Below the pieces are notes generated by a model. The model was given only the letters and a program-made list of their open reading frames with translations, did no database searches and was not told the origin of the DNA. A program made the translations under genes and the position numbers. Below are positions 1 through 9,034 of a stretch of 64,000 nucleotides of DNA, piece after piece. This DNA is from Comamonadaceae bacterium (GTDB lineage: Bacteria; Pseudomonadota; Gammaproteobacteria; Burkholderiales; Burkholderiaceae_C), in NCBI GenBank assembly GCA_013297985.1, contig JAAFIY010000002.1, positions 20,578-84,577 of the forward strand, read 5' to 3'. Within the stretch, counting starts at the first letter, position 1. Every line of letters starts with the position of its first letter.

Positions 1-679
1 TACCCACGTCGTCAATCGTCACATTGCGCCGAATGGGTGACTGGGCCGCCACCACGCCCAAGATCTTCCCGAAGCCTTTGATGCCGCTGGCGGCCAAGGT
101 TTTGATGGGCCCGGCGCTGATTCCGTTGACCCGCACGCCTTTGGGGCCCAGTGAGCCGGCTAGGTAGCGCACGCTGGCTTCCAAGCTGGCCTTGGCCAAG
201 CCCATGGTGTTGTAGTTGGGCACGGTGCGGATGGCGCCCAAATACGTCAGTGTCAGCAGCGCGCTGTGTGGGTTCAGGTGGGGCAGGGCCGCCTTGGCCA
301 TGGCCGGAAAGCTGTAAGCACTGATGTCGTGCGCAATGCGAAAGTTCTCACGGCTCAAGCCGTCTAAAAAATCACCCGCAATGGCTTCTCGCGGGGCGTA
401 GCCTATGGCGTGCACAAAGCCATCAAAGCTTGGCCAATGGGTGCTGAGGTCTTTGAACAGGGCGGCGATTTGCTCGTCACTGCCCACATCGCAGTCAAAC
501 ACCAAGTTGCTGCCAAATTCAGCTGCGAACTCGGTGATGCGTTCTTTGAAGCGTTCGCCTTGGTAGCTAAAGGCCAACTCGGCCCCTTGGGCGTGGCAGG
601 CCCGTGCCACGCCGTACGCAATCGATCGGTTGGAAAGTACGCCGGTGATCAACAGGCGTTTGCCGCTCAAAAAACCCAT
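1..679 (-). CDS. fabI: Enoyl-ACP reductase FabI, 3' end outside window
   Basis: NADH-dependent enoyl-acyl-carrier-protein reductase, last step of each fatty-acid elongation cycle in the cytoplasm. Reading leftwards from the ATG at 677-679, 226 residues are visible and the frame is still open at base 1 (family length about 260). Seen: the atypical SDR cofactor loop [13 protein letters not shown] near residues 13-25, then YQGERFKER, and the FabI catalytic Tyr-x6-Lys signature in [13 protein letters not shown] around residue 155, followed by [13 protein letters not shown]. It diverges from the yej genes across a 129-bp gap. The missing C-terminus is only an effect of the window edge. Confidence 0.95.
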   Translation of the reverse strand, partial: MGFLSGKRLLITGVLSNRSIAYGVARACHAQGAELAFSYQGERFKERITEFAAEFGSNLVFDCDVGSDEQIAALFKDLSTHWPSFDGFVHAIGYAPREAIAGDFLDGLSRENFRIAHDISAYSFPAMAKAALPHLNPHSALLTLTYLGAIRTVPNYNTMGLAKASLEASVRYLAGSLGPKGVRVNGISAGPIKTLAASGIKGFGKILGVVAAQSPIRRNVTIDDVG

Positions 680-808
680 GGTGTGTTGGTGGTATTGATG
701 CGGCCACTTCGAGCGCAGCCGACGGGATGAAAACGCCGTGGTTCACAGGCCCGCAAGGGCTTTACCGAAAGTGGGCAGAACCGGTTTGAATCGGGGCAGA
801 ATTCTCGC

Positions 809-2734
809 ATGCACTGTTTGACCGCCCTGCGCCTGTTGTGTCGCTCTCTGCGTGGGGGCCTTGGGCATGCGGCGAGGGTGATCGCGCTAGTGGCTCTGCT
901 GCCAAGCTGGGCCCACGCCGGGCATGCCTATGCGCAGTTTGGCGACATCAAATACCCCCCTGACTTTGCCCATTGGAGCTATGTGAACCCGGCCGCACCC
1001 AAGGGCGGCGAAATCCGCTTGGTGCCACCCACCCGTTTGTCCAACTTCGACAAGTACAACCCCTACACCTTAAAAGGCAGCACCGCGCCGGGCATCACCA
1101 GCTTGATGTTCGAGAGCCTGCTGGTGGGCAACCACGATGAGCCCACCACCTCCTACGGCCTGCTCGCTGCCAGCGTGGTGGTGGCGCCTGACGGCCTAAG
1201 CGCAACCTTTGAGTTGCGGCCGCAAGCCCGCTTTCACCACGGCAAACCGGTGTTGGCCGCCGATGTGGTGCACAGCTTTACTCAAATCACCAGCAAGCAA
1301 GCCGCGCCGCAAATTCGCACCTATTTCGCCGAAGTGGCAGCCGCCGTGGCGGTGGGCGAGCGCACGGTGCGCTTTGACTTCAAGCGCAAGAACGCCGAAC
1401 TGCCGCTGATCGTGGGTGGCATGCCCGTGTTCAGCCGCGACTGGGGCGTGGTGGACGGCAAGCGAAAAGCCTTTGATGAAGTCGTCACCGACATGCCGAT
1501 TGGCTCAGGCCCCTACCGCATCGGCCGGGTGAATTTTGGGCGCGACATCACCTATGAGCGCGACGCCAATTACTGGGCCAAAGACTTGAACGTGCGCCGT
1601 GGCCTGTTCAACTTTGACCGCATCACCTACAAGATCTACAAAGACAACACGGCGCAGCTTGAAGGCTTCAAGGCCGGTGAGTTTGACTACATCCAAGCCT
1701 TCATTGCCCGCGAATGGGCGCGTGCCTACAGCGGGCGCCGATTCGATCGCGGTGAGCTGGTGCGGGCCGAGTTGCCGCACGGCAATGCCGGTGACTTTCA
1801 GGGCTTTTTGTTTAACACCCGCAACCCGAAGTTCAGCGACCCGCGCGTGCGCCAGGCCATTGCGCTGGCCATGGACTACGAATGGCTCAACCGCCAGTTG
1901 TTCTACAACGCCTATGCCCGGGTGCGCGGCTACTTTCATGGCTCTGACTTTGAAGCCAAAGGCAAGCCATCGGCCGAAGAACTACCCCTGTTAGAGCCCC
2001 TGCGCGCCAAGCTGCCGCCCGCGGTGTTTGATGCCGACGTGCCGCTGCCGCCGGTGGCCCATTTGGATGCCGCGCAAGGCCCCACTTTGCGCGACAACTT
2101 GCGCCAAGCGCGCGACCTGCTGCGCGATGCAGGCTGGACGATTCAAAGCGGCGAGCTTCGCAACGCCCGGGGCGAGCGTTTCACCCTGGAGTTTTTAGAC
2201 AGCGGTGGCAGCATGGGCCGCGTGGTCAGCCCCTATGCCAAGAATCTGGAAAAGCTCGGCATTCGCGTCAACCAGCGGGTGATTGACTTTGCGGTGCTGC
2301 AAAAGCGCATGGACACGTTTGACTTTGAAATCACCTCCAGCCGCATCCCGGGCAACGAAGCGCCGGGCGCTGAGTTGCTTGACCGTTTTGGTTCTGAGGC
2401 TGCCAAAACCGAGGGCTCCAGCAACGTGATCGGTGTGCGTGATACGGCGGTGGATGCCCTCTTGCAGCACGTACTGGCCGCGCAAACCCGGCCGCAATTG
2501 GCCACTGCACTCAAAGCGCTAGATCGTGTTCTGCGCCATGGCCACTACTTTGTGCCGCACTGGCTAAGCGATGTGCACCGGGTGGCTTGGGCCGCGCCGC
2601 AACTGGTCAAACCGCAGGCCACGCCGCGCTACTACCAGCCCGAGGCTTGGGTGGTGTCAGCTTGGTGGGCCAGCGAGGCCAATCGGGCGCAGACCGCTGC
2701 GCGCGCCCAGCGCGCGACCGAGGCGGCCAAATGA
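809..2734 (+). CDS. yejA: Peptide ABC transporter substrate-binding protein (YejA-like)
   Basis: Family 5 extracellular solute-binding protein, the periplasmic receptor of a Yej-type oligopeptide importer. The 641 residues begin with a long signal peptide (hydrophobic core ALVALLPSWAHA, predicted cleavage near residue 37). The mature start (YAQFGDIKYPPDFAHWSY) and the motif NPAAPKGGEIR are typical of the YejA branch rather than OppA or DppA. Permeases and ATPase follow directly, so this is the first gene of a yejABEF operon. The gap to yejB (2735-2826) is filled by a dispersed repeat. In E. coli the Yej system imports peptides and microcin C; the substrate here is not known. Confidence 0.9.
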   Translation: MHCLTALRLLCRSLRGGLGHAARVIALVALLPSWAHAGHAYAQFGDIKYPPDFAHWSYVNPAAPKGGEIRLVPPTRLSNFDKYNPYTLKGSTAPGITSLMFESLLVGNHDEPTTSYGLLAASVVVAPDGLSATFELRPQARFHHGKPVLAADVVHSFTQITSKQAAPQIRTYFAEVAAAVAVGERTVRFDFKRKNAELPLIVGGMPVFSRDWGVVDGKRKAFDEVVTDMPIGSGPYRIGRVNFGRDITYERDANYWAKDLNVRRGLFNFDRITYKIYKDNTAQLEGFKAGEFDYIQAFIAREWARAYSGRRFDRGELVRAELPHGNAGDFQGFLFNTRNPKFSDPRVRQAIALAMDYEWLNRQLFYNAYARVRGYFHGSDFEAKGKPSAEELPLLEPLRAKLPPAVFDADVPLPPVAHLDAAQGPTLRDNLRQARDLLRDAGWTIQSGELRNARGERFTLEFLDSGGSMGRVVSPYAKNLEKLGIRVNQRVIDFAVLQKRMDTFDFEITSSRIPGNEAPGAELLDRFGSEAAKTEGSSNVIGVRDTAVDALLQHVLAAQTRPQLATALKALDRVLRHGHYFVPHWLSDVHRVAWAAPQLVKPQATPRYYQPEAWVVSAWWASEANRAQTAARAQRATEAAK

Positions 2735-2758
2735 TCCGCACCTGCTTGCAACACTCGG

Positions 2759-2800
2759 TTGCTACCTTTTTGATAGCTGCTTGCGCCCTATTTCAGGGCG
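2759..2800 (-). repeat. Dispersed double-hairpin repeat, copy 1
   Basis: Inverse orientation. One arm pair is GCTAC/ATAGC-like around an A/T-rich loop, the second is CGCCCT-atttc-AGGGCG. It fills the yejA-yejB gap and could attenuate or protect the mRNA between the binding protein and the permeases. The same unit recurs ten more times in the window. Confidence 0.8.
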
Positions 2801-2826
2801 CTTCAGGCCGATAAACTGCAAAGGCC

Positions 2827-3858
2827 ATGTTCAGCTACATCCTCAAACGCCTGCTGTTGATGATCCCCACTCTGTTTGGGGTGATGCTGATTACCTTTGC
2901 CGTGATTCAGTTTGTGCCCGGCGGGCCGGTGGAGCAAATGGTGTCGCAATTGCAGGGCCGCGACACGGGCGGCGAGGGCGCAGCAGCCGCCAGCGTGTAC
3001 CGCGGCCGCCAAGGCGTTGATGCCAAGCGCATCGAAGAAATCCGTCAGCTCTACGGCTTTGACAAGCCGGTGCACGAGCGCTTTTTTGACATGGTGGTGG
3101 GCTTTGCCCAATTTGACTTGGGCCGCAGCTTTTTCCATCCCAAAGATGTGTGGTCGCTCATCAAAGAAAAACTGCCGGTGTCTATCAGCTTGGGGCTGTG
3201 GACGTTTTTTCTCACCTACTTGATCAGCGTGCCGCTGGGCATTGCCAAGGCGGTGCGCGCGGGCACGCGCTTTGACACCTTCACCACCCTGATCGTGTTG
3301 GTGGGCTATGCCATTCCAGGCTTTGTGCTGGGGGTGGCGCTGCTGGTGATTTTTGGCGGGCAGTTGCAATGGTTTCCGCTGCGCGGGCTCACGTCTGCCA
3401 ACTGGCACGACCTGAGCTGGCCGGGGCGCATCTTGGACTATCTGTGGCACATCGCACTGCCCGTCACCGCCAGCGTAGTGGGCGCCTTTGCAGTGACGAC
3501 CATGCTCACCAAAAACTCGGTGCTCGAAGAAATCCGCAAGCAATATGTGATTACCGCCCGCGCCAAGGGCTTGAGTGAGCGCCGGGTGATGTGGCGGCAC
3601 GTGTTTCGCAACGGGCTGATCCCCATCGTCACTGCTTTTCCGGCAGCGTTTGTGGGCGCTTTTTTTGCGGGCTCGTTGTTGATCGAAACCCTCTTTTCGC
3701 TGGACGGCCTGGGCTTGCTCAGCTACGAAAGCGTCATCCGCCGCGACTACCCCGTGGTGCTGGGCAGCTTGTATTTGTTCACCCTCATTGGCTTGGTCAC
3801 CAAGCTCATCAGCGACCTGTGCTACGTGTGGGTAGACCCCCGCGTGAAGTTTGATTAG
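2827..3858 (+). CDS. yejB: Peptide ABC transporter permease (YejB-like)
   Basis: Inner-membrane permease subunit of the Yej importer, 343 residues, binding-protein-dependent transport family. Seen: an N-terminal membrane segment (LLLMIPTLFGVMLITFAVI), a long periplasmic loop, then about five further hydrophobic segments. The cytoplasmic EAA-type loop that contacts the ATPase is ITARAKGLSERRVMWRHVF near residues 240-258. The start is supported by an AAAGG upstream. It is followed after 9 bp by the partner permease, so translation is probably coupled. Confidence 0.9.
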   Translation: MFSYILKRLLLMIPTLFGVMLITFAVIQFVPGGPVEQMVSQLQGRDTGGEGAAAASVYRGRQGVDAKRIEEIRQLYGFDKPVHERFFDMVVGFAQFDLGRSFFHPKDVWSLIKEKLPVSISLGLWTFFLTYLISVPLGIAKAVRAGTRFDTFTTLIVLVGYAIPGFVLGVALLVIFGGQLQWFPLRGLTSANWHDLSWPGRILDYLWHIALPVTASVVGAFAVTTMLTKNSVLEEIRKQYVITARAKGLSERRVMWRHVFRNGLIPIVTAFPAAFVGAFFAGSLLIETLFSLDGLGLLSYESVIRRDYPVVLGSLYLFTLIGLVTKLISDLCYVWVDPRVKFD

Positions 3859-3867
3859 GCGCGCCGC

Positions 3868-4950
3868 ATGAGCACCGTTGCGTTGCCCGCCCAGAGCACT
3901 GAGCTCACCACCGCTGCGGGCGCTGTACCCGCCAGCCCCGCGCGCCGCGCATGGCGGCGCTTTGCCCGCAACCGCTTGGGCTTTTACAGCCTGATTGTGT
4001 TTGTGGCGCTGACGCTGGTGAGCCTGATGGCCGAAGTCGTCAGCAATGACAAACCCCTCTTGGCCAAGTACGACGGCCAATGGTTTGTGCCGATGCTGAA
4101 CAACCCGCCAGAGACCGCCTTTGGCGGTGACTTTGAAACCCCCACTGACCACTTGGACCCTTTCATCCAAGCGCAATTTGCTAAGCCGGGCAACTGGGCG
4201 CTGTACCCCATCAACCCCTACCACCACAGCACCATCAACTACTTTGCCAAGGTGCCCAACCCTGCGCCGCCGTCGGCCGACAACTGGATGGGCACCGACG
4301 ACCGGGGCCGGGATGTGCTGGCGCGCTTGATCTACGGCTTTCGGGTGTCGGTGCTGTTTGCCTTGGCACTCACCGTGGTGGCGGTGGTGCTGGGCGTGGT
4401 GACGGGCGCTATCCAGGGCTACTTTGCGGGCAAGACCGATTTGGCCTTTCAGCGCTTTATTGAAGTGTGGAGCGCCATGCCTGAGCTGTATTTGCTCATC
4501 ATCTTCTCAGCCGTGTTTAGCCCCAGCGTGGGTCTGCTGCTGGTGCTGCTGAGCTTGTTTGGCTGGATGGGCTTGAGCGACTACGTGCGTGCCGAGTTTT
4601 TACGCAATCGGCAGCTGGACTATGTGCGTGCCGCCCGCGCGCTGGGCCTGAGCCACTGGCAAATTATCAGCCGCCATGTGTTGCCCAACAGCCTGACGCC
4701 GGTGGTCACCTTTTTGCCTTTTCGCATGAGCGCGGCGGTGTTGGCTTTGACCTCGCTGGACTTCTTGGGGCTGGGTGTGCCGCCCGGTACGCCCTCGTTG
4801 GGTGAACTGCTGGCTCAGGGCAAAAACAACCTGGATGCGTGGTGGATTTCGCTGTCCACGTTTTGCGTGCTGGTGGGCACGCTGCTGCTGCTCACCTTCA
4901 TGGGTGACGCGCTGCGCGACGCGCTTGACCCGCGCAAGGCTGACCTATGA
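3868..4950 (+). CDS. yejE: Peptide ABC transporter permease (YejE-like)
   Basis: Second permease of the Yej importer, 360 residues. It has the OppC-like N-terminal region (RRFARNRLGFYSLIVFVAL) followed by a long insert rich in Asn/Pro before the transport domain, as in YejE. The EAA loop reads VRAARALGLSHWQIISRHVL near residues 250-270. The stop codon overlaps the yejF start (ATGA at 4947-4950), a classic translational coupling, so permease and ATPase are made together. Confidence 0.9.
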   Translation: MSTVALPAQSTELTTAAGAVPASPARRAWRRFARNRLGFYSLIVFVALTLVSLMAEVVSNDKPLLAKYDGQWFVPMLNNPPETAFGGDFETPTDHLDPFIQAQFAKPGNWALYPINPYHHSTINYFAKVPNPAPPSADNWMGTDDRGRDVLARLIYGFRVSVLFALALTVVAVVLGVVTGAIQGYFAGKTDLAFQRFIEVWSAMPELYLLIIFSAVFSPSVGLLLVLLSLFGWMGLSDYVRAEFLRNRQLDYVRAARALGLSHWQIISRHVLPNSLTPVVTFLPFRMSAAVLALTSLDFLGLGVPPGTPSLGELLAQGKNNLDAWWISLSTFCVLVGTLLLLTFMGDALRDALDPRKADL

Positions 4951-6569
4951 GCGCTGCCCTCTTGGAGTTGCGCGGTCTGCGGGTGAGCTTTGGCGGCCAC
5001 CCGGTGGTGCACGGGCTGGACTTGTCGCTGGCCCCGGGTGAAAAACTGGCGCTGGTGGGCGAATCAGGCTCAGGCAAAAGCGTCACGGCCTTGAGCCTGC
5101 TGGGCCTGGCTCAGGGCGCTCGGGTGGAAGGCCAGGCGCTGTGGCGCACGCACGATCAACCCGAACGCGATTTGCTTCGCTTAAGCCCGCCCGCCCTGCG
5201 CGCCGTGCGTGGCGCTGAGATCGCCATGATTTTTCAAGAGCCCATGACGGCCTTGAACCCGCTGTACACCGTCGGCGATCAGATTGCCGAGGTGTTTCAA
5301 GAAAAACAGGGTCTATCGCTCGCCAATGGGCTGAAGCTAGCTATCGAAATGCTAGCGAAGGTGGGCATTGATGAGCCCGCGCGCCGCGCCAAGGCCTATC
5401 CGCATCAGTTAAGCGGCGGCCAGCGCCAGCGCGCCATGATTGCCATGGCGCTGGCCTGCAAACCCAAACTGCTGCTGGCCGATGAGCCCACCACCGCGCT
5501 CGACGCGTCGCTGCGCATACAAATCCTGCAACTGCTAGACGATTTGCGGGCCGAGCTCAACATGGCCGTGCTGCTGATTACGCACGACCTGCACCTGGTG
5601 CGCCGCTTCGCGCACCGGCTGGCGGTGATGGAGCGCGGCCATTTGGTGGAGCAGGGCCCGGTGGCCGATGTGTTTGCCAACCCCCAGCACGCCTACACCC
5701 AGCGCTTGCTGGCCAGCCAACCCCAGCGCGATGCCGCGCTAGACGCCTTGCCAGCCGCGCCTGCGGAACCTCTCATGCATGGCCGCGCCGTGGCGGTGCA
5801 CTACGCGGTGCCGCGCCCTGGTATGGCCGGTTGGTTCAAGTCCGGCCGCTTCACCGCTGTCAACGGCGTCGACTGCACCTTAAGTGCCGGGCGCACCCTT
5901 GCCGTAGTGGGCGAATCAGGCTCGGGCAAAAGCACGCTGGCCTTGGCCGCTCTGGGCCTGTTGCCTTTTGACGGCGATTTGGCTTTGGCCGGTGGCCATT
6001 GGAAAGCGCCACGTGCTGAGCAGTTGGCCCTGCGTCGGCGGGTGCAGGTGGTGTTTCAAGACCCGTTTTCGTCGCTGTCGCCGCGCCTGACGGTGGCCGA
6101 GCTGGTGGGCGAAGGCTTAGCGGTGCACCAGCCCCAGATGGCACTGCCCAAGCGCACCCAGCGAGTGCGCGACGCGCTGGCTGAAGTGGGGCTGACCGAA
6201 AGCGAATTCCCGCGTCTGCTGGACCGATATCCACATGAGTTCTCAGGCGGCCAACGCCAGCGTCTGGCCATCGCCCGCGCCCTCATCGTGCAACCTCAGA
6301 TGCTGGTGCTGGACGAGCCCACCAGCGCGCTAGACGTCACCATCCAGCAACAGGTGCTGCAGCTTTTGGTGCGCCTGCAACTTCAGCGCGGCTTGGCCTA
6401 TTTGCTCATCACCCACGACGTGGCGGTGGTGGCCGCCATGGCGCACCATGTGATCGTGATGCGGCATGGCCAAGTGGTGGAAACCGGGCCGGTGAATCAA
6501 GTGCTGAACGCACCGGCCAACGACTACACCCGGGAGCTGTTGGCGGCCTCGGGTTTGGCCGCCGCTTGA
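4947..6569 (+). CDS. yejF: Duplicated ABC ATPase of peptide importer (YejF-like)
   Basis: Fused double ATP-binding cassette, 540 residues, that energises the YejBE permease. Two full sets of motifs are visible. Domain 1 has Walker [11 protein letters not shown] near residue 38, signature LSGGQRQRA and Walker [13 protein letters not shown]. Domain 2 has Walker [10 protein letters not shown] near residue 327, signature [15 protein letters not shown] and Walker [14 protein letters not shown] degenerate copy of the dispersed repeat lies in frame at 5318-5358, between the Q-loop and signature of domain 1. Last gene of the operon; a hairpin terminator follows at 6642. Confidence 0.92.
   Translation: MSAALLELRGLRVSFGGHPVVHGLDLSLAPGEKLALVGESGSGKSVTALSLLGLAQGARVEGQALWRTHDQPERDLLRLSPPALRAVRGAEIAMIFQEPMTALNPLYTVGDQIAEVFQEKQGLSLANGLKLAIEMLAKVGIDEPARRAKAYPHQLSGGQRQRAMIAMALACKPKLLLADEPTTALDASLRIQILQLLDDLRAELNMAVLLITHDLHLVRRFAHRLAVMERGHLVEQGPVADVFANPQHAYTQRLLASQPQRDAALDALPAAPAEPLMHGRAVAVHYAVPRPGMAGWFKSGRFTAVNGVDCTLSAGRTLAVVGESGSGKSTLALAALGLLPFDGDLALAGGHWKAPRAEQLALRRRVQVVFQDPFSSLSPRLTVAELVGEGLAVHQPQMALPKRTQRVRDALAEVGLTESEFPRLLDRYPHEFSGGQRQRLAIARALIVQPQMLVLDEPTSALDVTIQQQVLQLLVRLQLQRGLAYLLITHDVAVVAAMAHHVIVMRHGQVVETGPVNQVLNAPANDYTRELLAASGLAAA
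5318..5358 (+). repeat. Dispersed repeat, degenerate copy 2 inside yejF
   Basis: Degenerate but recognisable: a GGGC(TG)AAGC spacer leads into GCTAT-cgaaat-GCTAGC. It encodes part of the helical subdomain of the first ATPase without breaking the frame. Similarity is weaker than in the other copies. Confidence 0.45.
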
Positions 6570-6641
6570 CCTGGCGGATTTAGTTCGCGGCATAGTGTGT
6601 TTAAGCACTGAATGCATTACAATCAGCGGTTAACAAAAACA

Positions 6642-6667
6642 ACGGGCGGCACCACCGCCCGTTTTTT
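6642..6667 (+). terminator. Rho-independent terminator or rimP attenuator
   Basis: Perfect 8-bp G/C-rich stem ACGGGCGG/CCGCCCGT (6642-6649 with 6655-6662), 5-nt loop, then a T run. It lies 72 bp after the yejF stop and 155 bp before the likely rimP start. A TACAAT box at 6618-6623 stands just upstream, so the hairpin may instead be an attenuator in a rimP leader. Confidence 0.75.
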
Positions 6668-6822
6668 GTTGCCTGCTTGGGATTTGGGTGACCCGCAGGC
6701 TTGATCAATTGTCTCTAAGCGCCGTTTGGCGCGTCGGATTGGGTCAAGTCTGTTTGTTTGGAACACCACGGCGTGCGCCGGTTGCCTGTGGGCAGCAAAT
6801 CACCGCAGAAGGCGCGCCTCCA

Positions 6823-7416
6823 TTGAATTTGCAGCAACTTGTCGAGCAGACCGTGAAAGGTCTGGGCTATGACCTGGTGGACATTGACCGTTCCGCCGGC
6901 GGCTTGCTGCGCATCACCATGGATCACCCCTGGCAGCCGGGCCAGGCGGCGGCGTTTATCACGGTAGAAGACTGCGAAAAAGTCACCCGGCAGCTTCAGT
7001 ACGTGCTGGAAGTCGAGACCGTGGACTACCGTCGGCTTGAAGTGTCCAGCCCCGGCATTGACCGCCCCTTGCGCCATGCGGCTGACTTTGAGCGTTTCAC
7101 AGGCGAGCTGATCGACATCACCCTGCGCGAGCCGATCGGCGCGGCCGGGGCCGATGGGCTGGCCAGCGCGGGGCGCAAGAAGTTTCGCGGCACGCTGCAG
7201 GTGGCCAGCGACGAGGCCCGCGCGTCCGGTGACGAATGGCAAATTGAGTTGGCCCCAGATGAGCCCAAGGCGCCCAAGCCCGGCAAAGCCAAGCTCAAGG
7301 CTGCAGCAGCGCCGCCCGCGGCACTGAGTTTTAAGTTGGGTGACTTGCGCGACGCGCGTTTGGCACCTGTGGTGAATTTCAAAGGGCGGGCTGAATCAGC
7401 ACCGCCCGCCGCATGA
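6823..7416 (+). CDS. rimP: Ribosome maturation factor RimP
   Basis: Cytoplasmic 30S-subunit maturation factor and first gene of the rimP-nusA-infB-rbfA-truB translation cluster. I chose the TTG at 6823 (197 residues) because homology begins there (LNLQQLVEQTVKGLGYDLVD) and an AGAAGG stands 10 nt upstream. The frame stays open to an ATG-like codon at 6688, but those 45 extra residues look non-coding. RimP signature seen: RLEVSSPGIDRPL near residues 70-82. A low-complexity Ala/Lys/Pro stretch (KAPKPGKAKLKAAAAPP) interrupts the C-terminal SH3-like domain. nusA follows after 15 bp. Confidence 0.88.
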   Translation: MNLQQLVEQTVKGLGYDLVDIDRSAGGLLRITMDHPWQPGQAAAFITVEDCEKVTRQLQYVLEVETVDYRRLEVSSPGIDRPLRHAADFERFTGELIDITLREPIGAAGADGLASAGRKKFRGTLQVASDEARASGDEWQIELAPDEPKAPKPGKAKLKAAAAPPAALSFKLGDLRDARLAPVVNFKGRAESAPPAA

Positions 7417-7431
7417 GGAAGGCTTTTCGAC

Positions 7432-9003
7432 ATGGCTGCCAGCAAATCCAAGAAAACTGCAGTGCCCGACGCACCCGAGATGCCGCGCATGAACCGCGAA
7501 ATGCTCATGCTGGTAGACGCAATTGCGCGTGAGAAAAACGTCGAGCGCGACATCGTCTTTGGCGCCGTAGAACTGGCCTTGGCCCAGGCCACCAAAAAGC
7601 TCTACACCGGCGAAGTGGATCTGCGCGTGTCGGTTGACCGCGAATCAGGCGAATACGAAACCTTCCGCCGCTGGCATGTGGTGCCCGACACGGCGGGCCT
7701 GCAACTGCCTGACCAAGAAATCCTGCACTTTGAGGCGCTGGAGCAAATCCCCGACATCGAGGTAGACGACTACATCGAAGAGCCGGTGGCCTCGGTGCCC
7801 ATTGGCCGCATTGGCGCCATGGCGGCCAAGCAGGTCATCTTGCAAAAAATTCGCGACGCTGAGCGCGAAATGCTGCTGAATGACTTTTTGGCCCGTGGCG
7901 AAAAGATCTTTGTGGGCAGCGTCAAGCGCCTGGACAAGGGCGATTTGATTTGTGAGTCAGGCCGTATCGAAGGCCGCCTCAAGCGCACCGACCTCATTCC
8001 CAAAGAAAACCTGCGGGTGGGCGACCGAGTGCGGGCCATCATCACCACCGTAGACGCCACCATGCGCGGCGCGCCCATGCTGCTGTCGCGCGCGGCGCCT
8101 GAGTTCATGGTGGAGCTGTTCCGCAACGAAGTGCCCGAGATTGAGCAGGGCCTGCTTGAGATCAAATCCTGCGCCCGTGACCCAGGCAGCCGCGCCAAGA
8201 TTGCGGTGGTGTCGCATGACCGCCGCGTGGACCCCATCGGCACCTGCGTGGGCGTGCGTGGCAGCCGTGTCAACGCGGTGACCAACGAACTGGCCGGCGA
8301 GCGCGTGGACATCGTCTTGTGGAGCGAAGACCCCGCCCAGTTTGTGATCGGTGCGCTGGCGCCAGCCAATGTGCAGTCGATCGTGGTGGACGAAGAAAAA
8401 CACGCCATGGACGTGGTGGTAGATGAAGAAAACTTGGCCATCGCCATTGGACGCGGCGGGCAAAACGTGCGCCTGGCCGCTGAGCTGACCGGCTGGAAAA
8501 TCAACATCATGGACGCGGCCGAGTCGGCACAGAAAACCGCCAGCGAAACCGAAACGGTGCGCGGGCTGTTCATGCAAAAGCTCGACGTCGACCAAGAAGT
8601 GGCCGACATCCTGATTGCCGAAGGCTTTACCAGCCTGGAAGAGGTGGCCTATGTGCCGCTGCACGAGATGCTGGAAATTGAATCGTTTGACGAAGACACC
8701 GTGGGCGAGCTGCGCGCACGCGCCAAAGACGCGCTGCTCACCATGGAAATTGCGCGCGAAGAAAGCGTTGAAGACGTCTCACAAGACCTGCGCGATCTGG
8801 ACGGCCTGACGGTCGAGCTCATCGGCAAGCTCGCCGACGCGGGCGTGCACACCCGCGATGAGTTGGCCGACTTGGCGGTCGATGAACTCACCGACATCAC
8901 CGGCCAAAGCGCTGAAGACGCCCGCGCCCTCATCTTGAAGGCACGCGAGCATTGGTTCGCCAACGAAGCGGCTGCCACAGATGGCAGCGGCACCCCCACC
9001 TGA
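7432..9003 (+). CDS. nusA: Transcription termination/antitermination protein NusA
   Basis: RNA-polymerase-binding factor that modulates pausing, termination and antitermination. The 523 residues show, in order, the NusA N-terminal domain ([18 protein letters not shown]), an S1 domain near 135-200 ([16 protein letters not shown]), and two KH domains, with [14 protein letters not shown] and [18 protein letters not shown] as RNA-contact loops. Two C-terminal acidic helix-hairpin-helix repeats follow ([18 protein letters not shown] and [19 protein letters not shown]). Length and domain order are normal for a proteobacterial NusA with the C-terminal repeats. infB starts 31 bp downstream. Confidence 0.97.
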   Translation: MAASKSKKTAVPDAPEMPRMNREMLMLVDAIAREKNVERDIVFGAVELALAQATKKLYTGEVDLRVSVDRESGEYETFRRWHVVPDTAGLQLPDQEILHFEALEQIPDIEVDDYIEEPVASVPIGRIGAMAAKQVILQKIRDAEREMLLNDFLARGEKIFVGSVKRLDKGDLICESGRIEGRLKRTDLIPKENLRVGDRVRAIITTVDATMRGAPMLLSRAAPEFMVELFRNEVPEIEQGLLEIKSCARDPGSRAKIAVVSHDRRVDPIGTCVGVRGSRVNAVTNELAGERVDIVLWSEDPAQFVIGALAPANVQSIVVDEEKHAMDVVVDEENLAIAIGRGGQNVRLAAELTGWKINIMDAAESAQKTASETETVRGLFMQKLDVDQEVADILIAEGFTSLEEVAYVPLHEMLEIESFDEDTVGELRARAKDALLTMEIAREESVEDVSQDLRDLDGLTVELIGKLADAGVHTRDELADLAVDELTDITGQSAEDARALILKAREHWFANEAAATDGSGTPT

Positions 9004-9034
9004 ACCCCGGCACTCGAACAAGGTTGCTCCGCAC

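Noticed and set aside
2803..4227. 474-codon open frame on the minus strand opposite yejB/yejE
   Set aside because: It is antisense to two clear permease genes, its translation is His/Gln/Ala-rich with no domain, and open antisense frames are common in high-GC genes.
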